From assembly GCA_030609975.1 (NCBI GenBank), contig JAUWSR010000155.1, positions 1-8,646 of the forward strand: DNA of 8,646 bases, written 5' to 3'. A program made the translations under genes and the position numbers. The notes beneath the pieces are model-generated. The model was given only the letters and a program-made list of their open reading frames with translations, ran no database searches and was not told where the DNA came from. Of this stretch, positions 5,342 through 8,646 are shown in pieces. This stretch comes from Acidobacteriota bacterium (GTDB taxonomy: Bacteria > Acidobacteriota > Aminicenantia > Aminicenantales > Aminicenantaceae). Numbering within the stretch: position 1 is the first letter of the stretch; each line of letters opens with the position of its first letter.

Positions 5342-5761
5342 ATGAAGATCATAACGGACAGCATCACCCTCACCACACAGGGCTTTAATGATATGCATGA
5401 CATCACTGAAGACGTCTCCCGCAGGCTTATCGACCATGAATTGTCAAACGGAACGGTCACAATCTTTGTGCCGGGTTCGACCGGAGGACTGACCACCATC
5501 GAGTTTGAACCGGGGTTGGAGCGTGACTTCACCGAGCTCATGGATCGGATCATCCCGGGAGATGTGGTCTACCATCACGATGCGCGCTGGGGAGACGGCA
5601 ATGGCTTTTATCATATGCGGGCCTCCCTGTTGGGGCCGTCGCTGTCTGTCCCCTTTAAGGACGGCCGATTGACATTAGGGACTTGGCAGCAGATCGTCTT
5701 CCTCGATTTCGACAACCGTTCCCGCGCCCGCAGTCTCGTCCTCCAATATATGGGGGAATAA
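5342..5761 (+). CDS. yjbQ: UPF0047/YjbQ family protein
   Basis: A 139-residue protein spanning the whole single-domain family. Conserved blocks are FVPGSTGGLTTIEFEPGLERD (43-63, described here in part), VVYHHDARWGDGNGFYHMRASLLGPS around His78, His79 and His91, and the family signature GRLTLGTWQQIVFLDFDN (108-125). Members are small trimeric metal-site proteins; E. coli YjbQ has been linked to thiamine-phosphate synthase activity in vivo, but the physiological reaction is unsettled. The position that is His in the usual HTTAALT motif is Ser46 here, as in a subfamily with GST..(L/I)TTIE that I recall from archaea and deltaproteobacteria-like genomes. ATG 5342 has AAGGAGA seven bases upstream. 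It is followed after 77 bp by the RNase H-like gene, so co-transcription is possible but not tight. Confidence 0.9.
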   Translation: MKIITDSITLTTQGFNDMHDITEDVSRRLIDHELSNGTVTIFVPGSTGGLTTIEFEPGLERDFTELMDRIIPGDVVYHHDARWGDGNGFYHMRASLLGPSLSVPFKDGRLTLGTWQQIVFLDFDNRSRARSLVLQYMGE

Positions 5762-5838
5762 CGAAATTGAAAATTTTCCATGATAAATCCCGTCTATTGG
5801 AATAAAATGAAGATGGATTAAAACTGAGATATAATCCC

Positions 5839-7170
5839 ATGACAGATCTCAAAGATAAACTCGAACAGCTCAAACGCGAACGTGCTGCCCGCTCCAAATC
5901 CCAATCCATTAAAGACACCTGGTCTAAACTGGACAAAGACAACGCTCTCACTACCAAGGAGAAACTCGAAGCCTTGATCAACCTCCGTCCCCAGAAAGAA
6001 AAAAGGGTTCAAAAACCAAAAGTAGAATCAGTTGAGCGCGAGCCGCTGCAATTCACAGAAAATCCCTATGCTTTGGAAGTCCGGTATGGACAAGTCACTA
6101 TCGGCGATGGCCTCAAGATCAGCGGCCATCTCTTGGCTTGCCTCAGCCGTGAACCGAAGTTTGAAGATCTCGATCTCTCCACCGCTCTCTTTTTCGACCT
6201 CGAAACCACGGGGCTATCCGGGGGAACCGGCGTTATCCCTTTTAACATCGGACTTGGCTACTACCGCGATGATAAATTCTGGGTGGTGCAGTATTTCCTA
6301 GGAGAACTGGCTGAAGAGGAGCGCATGCTGAAGGAATTCGATCAGCTCCTCTCCGACATGGATTTTCAGTCCTTGGTCTCATACAACGGCAAGACCTTTG
6401 ACCTGCCTCTGCTTGAGACCCGTTTTATCCTTCACCGGCTTCCCTTTCGTTTACACAGCCTTCCCCATCTGGATTTCCTATTCCCCGCCCGTAATCTCTG
6501 GCAGCACAAATTTGAGAACTGCAAGCTCTCCTACCTGGCCAGGCAGTTGTTGCTGACCGGCAGGGATGATGATATCCCCTCCTCAGAGGTTCCCTGGCGC
6601 TATTTCCAGTACCTTCAGACCGGGGACTTCAGTTTGATCGAACCCGTACTCTATCATAACTCCGAGGATATCCTTTCGCTTTTAGGCCTGGTTATAATGG
6701 GAGCCTCAATATTCGATGAAGATCCTGATTCCTGTTCGGCCGGGGCCATGGATTTTTTTGGTGCCGGCAAGGTTCTGGAGAAAGCCGGCCAAACTGAAAA
6801 GGCTGCCGATTATTTTGAAAAAGCCCTCAACGGCTCACTCTCCGATGATGTTGGCCTGTCCACCCGCCGCCGGCTTGCCTCCCAGTACAAAAGAAGTGAA
6901 ACCTGGGAGAAGGCCGTTTCACTCTGGAAAGAGATGTCGGACTCCGAATATGCCTCCTCTGATCTCCTGTACTCCTTGCGGGAGCTTTCCATGTATTTCG
7001 AGCATCATGAAAAACACTTCAAGAATGCCCACAGGTATGCAGAAGAAGGTTACGTCGTGGCCATGGGATTCTCATCCCGCTATGAACAGGACTTCTCCCA
7101 TCGTAAAGACCGCCTGAAACAAAAGCTGAAAAAAGAACTTAATGAAAAAGAAAAACCCGATGCAAAGTAA
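5839..7170 (+). CDS. DEDD-type RNase H-like exonuclease domain protein (YprB-like) with TPR-like tail
   Basis: A 443-residue soluble protein. Residues 1-75 are charged and probably helical (KDKLEQLKRERAAR). Residues about 112-290 form an RNase_H_2 (YprB-type) 3'-5' exonuclease-like domain: FFDLETTGLSGG gives Asp120 and Glu122, SYNGKTFDLPLLE gives Asp188, and YHNSEDILSL gives Asp277, a complete acidic set for two metal ions. Residues about 302-405 contain TPR-like helical pairs (EKAADYFEKALN, EKAVSLWKEM, HRYAEEGYV), and the tail is lysine-rich. DNA or RNA is the expected substrate; the specific role in this family is unknown. The start at 5839 follows family length; it lacks a clear ribosome-binding site, and a chance TATAAT (5830-5835) sits three bases before it. 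An upstream in-frame CTG (5824) is a less likely start. It nearly abuts the dehydrogenase gene. Confidence 0.87.
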   Translation: MTDLKDKLEQLKRERAARSKSQSIKDTWSKLDKDNALTTKEKLEALINLRPQKEKRVQKPKVESVEREPLQFTENPYALEVRYGQVTIGDGLKISGHLLACLSREPKFEDLDLSTALFFDLETTGLSGGTGVIPFNIGLGYYRDDKFWVVQYFLGELAEEERMLKEFDQLLSDMDFQSLVSYNGKTFDLPLLETRFILHRLPFRLHSLPHLDFLFPARNLWQHKFENCKLSYLARQLLLTGRDDDIPSSEVPWRYFQYLQTGDFSLIEPVLYHNSEDILSLLGLVIMGASIFDEDPDSCSAGAMDFFGAGKVLEKAGQTEKAADYFEKALNGSLSDDVGLSTRRRLASQYKRSETWEKAVSLWKEMSDSEYASSDLLYSLRELSMYFEHHEKHFKNAHRYAEEGYVVAMGFSSRYEQDFSHRKDRLKQKLKKELNEKEKPDAK

Positions 7171-7177
7171 TAAACAC

Positions 7178-8179
7178 ATGAAAACCATGCAGCTCGATCA
7201 CTTCGCTCCCATCGAGGATAACCCGCTCTCTCTGGTCGATCGTCCTATCCCCAAACCCAGCGCCGATGAGATCCTTATCCGGATCCACGTCTGCGGCGTC
7301 TGCCACACAGATCTTCACACAGTAGAGGGTGAACTTCCCCAAGTCAAACTTCCCGTTATCCCTGGTCACCAGGTCGTAGGAACCGTGGCGGCACTCGGAC
7401 CATCCGCTGCCCGCTTCAAAGAGGGAGAACGTGTGGGTGTGGCCTGGTTGCATTCCACCTGTGGGAGATGCCGCTTCTGTAAAAAAAACAAAGAAAACCT
7501 CTGTGAAAACGCCAAATTCACGGGCTATAGTGTGGATGGAGGTTATGCGGAATACATGGTGATACCAGAGGCATTTGCCTATGCCATTCCTGATTTATTC
7601 TCAGATGAGGAAGCCTCGCCCCTTCTGTGCGCAGGCATAATTGGATACCGGGCTCTGCGGCTGTGTGAGATCCAGCCTGGTCAGCGTTTGGGCCTTTATG
7701 GATTCGGTGCATCGGCCCATGTGGCCATCCAAGTAGCTGTCCATTGGGGCTGTGAGGTCTATGTTTTCTCACGGAGCCAGGCCCATCAAGAACATGCACG
7801 ACAATTGGGAGCAACCTGGGCGGGATCTCCCCAGGACGATCCACCCGTCAAATTGGACAGCTCCATCAATTTTACTCCGGCAGGGGAGACCGTACTGAAT
7901 GGTCTCAAGCACTTGGATAAGGGCGGCACCCATACCCTCGCCGGCATCTACATGACGCCCGTCCCTGAGATGGACTATACTCAATACCTCTATCATGAAC
8001 GGACTCTAAGGAGTGTTGCTAATGCCACACGTCAGGATGGAGAGGAACTGCTCTCGGTTGCAGCCGAGATCCCCATCCGCACCACAACCACAGCGTTTCC
8101 CCTCGAGGATGCGAACAAGGCCCTTAAGCTTAACAAAGACAGTGCCATCGACGGCGCCGCAGTCCTCAAGATAACATAA
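7178..8179 (+). CDS. Zinc-dependent alcohol dehydrogenase family protein
   Basis: From ATG 7178 a 333-residue medium-chain dehydrogenase, close to TIGR02822-type (adh_fam_2) proteins that oxidise alcohols or reduce aldehydes with NAD(P). Catalytic zinc site: CGVCHTD (Cys39, Cys42, His43), GHQVVG (His64) and LLCAG (Cys151). Structural zinc site: CGRCRFC...LC (Cys95, 98, 101, 109). The nucleotide-binding fold has GLYGFGASAH (from residue 172) and VYVFSRS. GHQ replaces the more common GHE, which I recall as normal in this subfamily. The reading frame is open from ATG 7142 (345 residues), overlapping the previous gene by 29 bp. I prefer 7178 because MKTMQLDHF aligns with the usual family N-terminus (MKAM-like) and leaves a 7-bp gap. 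Neither start has a strong ribosome-binding site, so coupling to the upstream gene is plausible. Substrate cannot be told. Confidence 0.92.
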   Translation: MKTMQLDHFAPIEDNPLSLVDRPIPKPSADEILIRIHVCGVCHTDLHTVEGELPQVKLPVIPGHQVVGTVAALGPSAARFKEGERVGVAWLHSTCGRCRFCKKNKENLCENAKFTGYSVDGGYAEYMVIPEAFAYAIPDLFSDEEASPLLCAGIIGYRALRLCEIQPGQRLGLYGFGASAHVAIQVAVHWGCEVYVFSRSQAHQEHARQLGATWAGSPQDDPPVKLDSSINFTPAGETVLNGLKHLDKGGTHTLAGIYMTPVPEMDYTQYLYHERTLRSVANATRQDGEELLSVAAEIPIRTTTTAFPLEDANKALKLNKDSAIDGAAVLKIT

Positions 8180-8181
8180 CA

Positions 8182-8376
8182 CTGCGAAAATGGCTTTTTG
8201 TAATCGGCTTGGTTCTCATAGTCTATCTTTTTTCCATGGTGAGCAGCAAAAAGGCGAAAGCAAAATTGCCTTTTCAGCAAAGATTCAACGAAGCAATATC
8301 GGTCCTGGTTTGGGCTTTGACCATTTTTTATGTCATTTTCTTTTTCCGCTGGTTATACACGATCATCTTCAAGTAG
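8182..8376 (+). CDS. Small hypothetical membrane protein with probable non-AUG start
   Basis: The frame ending at TAG 8374-8376 encodes two clear hydrophobic helices: KWLFVIGLVLIVYLFSM, then a basic loop (SSKKAKAKLPFQQRFNEA), then ISVLVWALTIFYVIFFF followed by RWLYTIIFK. This positive-loop hairpin layout looks like a real small membrane protein, not chance translation. The first ATG (8236) would discard helix 1; TTG 8209 would cut it in half. CTG 8182, two bases after the dehydrogenase stop, would give a 64-residue product starting MRKWLF, and is chosen on protein grounds only. No ribosome-binding site is visible, so coupling to the upstream gene, or a lost start codon in a decaying gene, are both possible. 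I do not recognise a family. Confidence 0.45.
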   Translation: MRKWLFVIGLVLIVYLFSMVSSKKAKAKLPFQQRFNEAISVLVWALTIFYVIFFFRWLYTIIFK

Positions 8377-8417
8377 CTCCCACAAAACCTTACCGCCTGA
8401 TTTCACTCATAAATACC

Positions 8418-8445
8418 TTGCGGTTCAACTTGATTTTGCTATAAT
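8418..8445 (+). promoter_or_regulatory. Promoter of the tRNA-Arg gene
   Basis: A consensus -10 TATAAT (8440-8445) is preceded by TTGCGG (8418-8423), a partial -35 match with 16-bp spacing. Transcription would begin near 8452, about 11 nt before the mature 5' end, as is usual for a tRNA transcript trimmed by RNase P. The bases between the small membrane gene and this promoter (8377-8417) show no other signal. Confidence 0.6.
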
Positions 8446-8462
8446 AACTCCATCTTTACGGT

Positions 8463-8539
8463 GCGCCCGTAGCTCAGCTGGATAGAGCGACTGACTACGA
8501 ATCAGTAGGTCGGCAGTTCGAATCTGTCCGGGCGTACCA
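8463..8539 (+). tRNA. tRNA-Arg (anticodon ACG)
   Basis: A complete cloverleaf. The acceptor stem pairs GCGCCCG (8463-8469) with CGGGCGT (8529-8535), closing with a G-T wobble. The D stem is GCTC/GAGC and the anticodon stem ACTGA/TCAGT. The loop CTACGAA has anticodon ACG at 8497-8499, which would become ICG and read CGU/CGC/CGA arginine codons. The T stem is GGCAG/CTGTC with loop TTCGAAT. Discriminator A8536 is followed by an encoded CCA (8537-8539). No terminator hairpin follows within the window. Confidence 0.97.
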
Positions 8540-8610
8540 CTAAATCACCCCATATGCATCTTTATAATCAGCAACTTATCCTCTGAAGTATTGAATTTGT
8601 TCTTTCTGTA

Positions 8611-8640
8611 ATTTTCAACGATTTTCAGCAATTTTCAGTA
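8611..8640. repeat. Three phased 10-bp tandem repeats (ATTTTCARCR-like)
   Basis: Three consecutive units, ATTTTCAACG, ATTTTCAGCA and ATTTTCAGTA, lie 72 bp beyond the tRNA. The shared ATTTTCA recurs once per helical turn. The array may continue past 8646. It could be a binding array, part of an element boundary, or a low-complexity expansion. No gene is visible in 8540-8646. Confidence 0.5.
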
Positions 8641-8646
8641 AAAAAG

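Noticed and set aside
5830..5841. TATAAT three bases before the ATG of the RNase H-like gene, suggesting a leaderless mRNA
   Set aside because: A start would fall inside the coding sequence, as polymerase begins about 7 bases past the -10, and no -35 stands at proper spacing.
8190..8444. An 84-codon ATG frame downstream of the dehydrogenase
   Set aside because: Its translation lacks any domain-like pattern and runs into the tRNA promoter; the overlapping frame ending at 8376 gives two clean membrane helices and is the better gene.
1..8646. CRISPR array, transposase or phage genes
   Set aside because: No regularly spaced direct repeats of 25-40 bp and no transposase, integrase or phage motifs were seen on either strand.

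Overview
The window looks like a chromosomal segment from a strictly anaerobic bacterium, most plausibly of the Desulfobacterota/Syntrophobacteria type. That placement is inference from gene content: an iron-sulfur flavoprotein related to NuoF and GltD, an HndB-type small iron-sulfur subunit, a DUF5658-like membrane protein, an RRM protein, and copies of the GTCATTGCGAG dispersed palindrome familiar from such genomes. No 16S or marker gene is present to confirm it. There are no transposases, phage genes or CRISPR arrays.

Layout. 1-176: the 3' end of a sensor histidine kinase (+). 181-235: a dispersed repeat. 273-611: an XRE-family regulator (-). 612-817: a 206-bp divergent control region with a sigma70-like promoter bracketed by a perfect 9-bp inverted repeat. 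818-4540: a tight three-gene (+) operon made of a thioredoxin-like [2Fe-2S] subunit, a 1030-residue NuoF-GltD fusion, and a small RRM RNA-binding protein whose start overlaps the fusion gene. 4558-5040: a DUF5658-like membrane protein (-), tail to tail with the operon, with its own promoter and a structured leader. 5041-5341: an intergenic stretch holding that leader and promoter, a 12-bp direct repeat and a second dispersed palindrome. 5342-8179: three (+) genes, namely a YjbQ/UPF0047 protein, a DEDD RNase H-like exonuclease with a TPR-like tail, and a zinc-dependent alcohol dehydrogenase. 8182-8376: a probable small two-helix membrane protein with no AUG that includes its first helix. 8418-8539: a promoter and tRNA-Arg(ACG). 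8540-8646: three perfectly phased 10-bp repeats and no gene.

The centre of interest is the 818-4540 operon. The fusion carries, on one chain, an NADH/FMN module (NuoF with an N-terminal [2Fe-2S] domain and the N3-type [4Fe-4S] site) and an NADPH/FAD module (the GltD/NfnB fold with its own iron-sulfur domain). With the small [2Fe-2S] partner it could move electrons between the NAD and NADP pools, possibly with a third carrier such as ferredoxin. The parts resemble those of the Nfn and Stn transhydrogenases but are arranged differently: NuoF is joined directly to GltD, and there is no NuoE, NuoG-like or hydrogenase gene beside it. The divergent XRE protein and the inverted repeat around the promoter suggest local transcriptional control. 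Function and regulation are inferred; domain content and motifs are read from the sequence.
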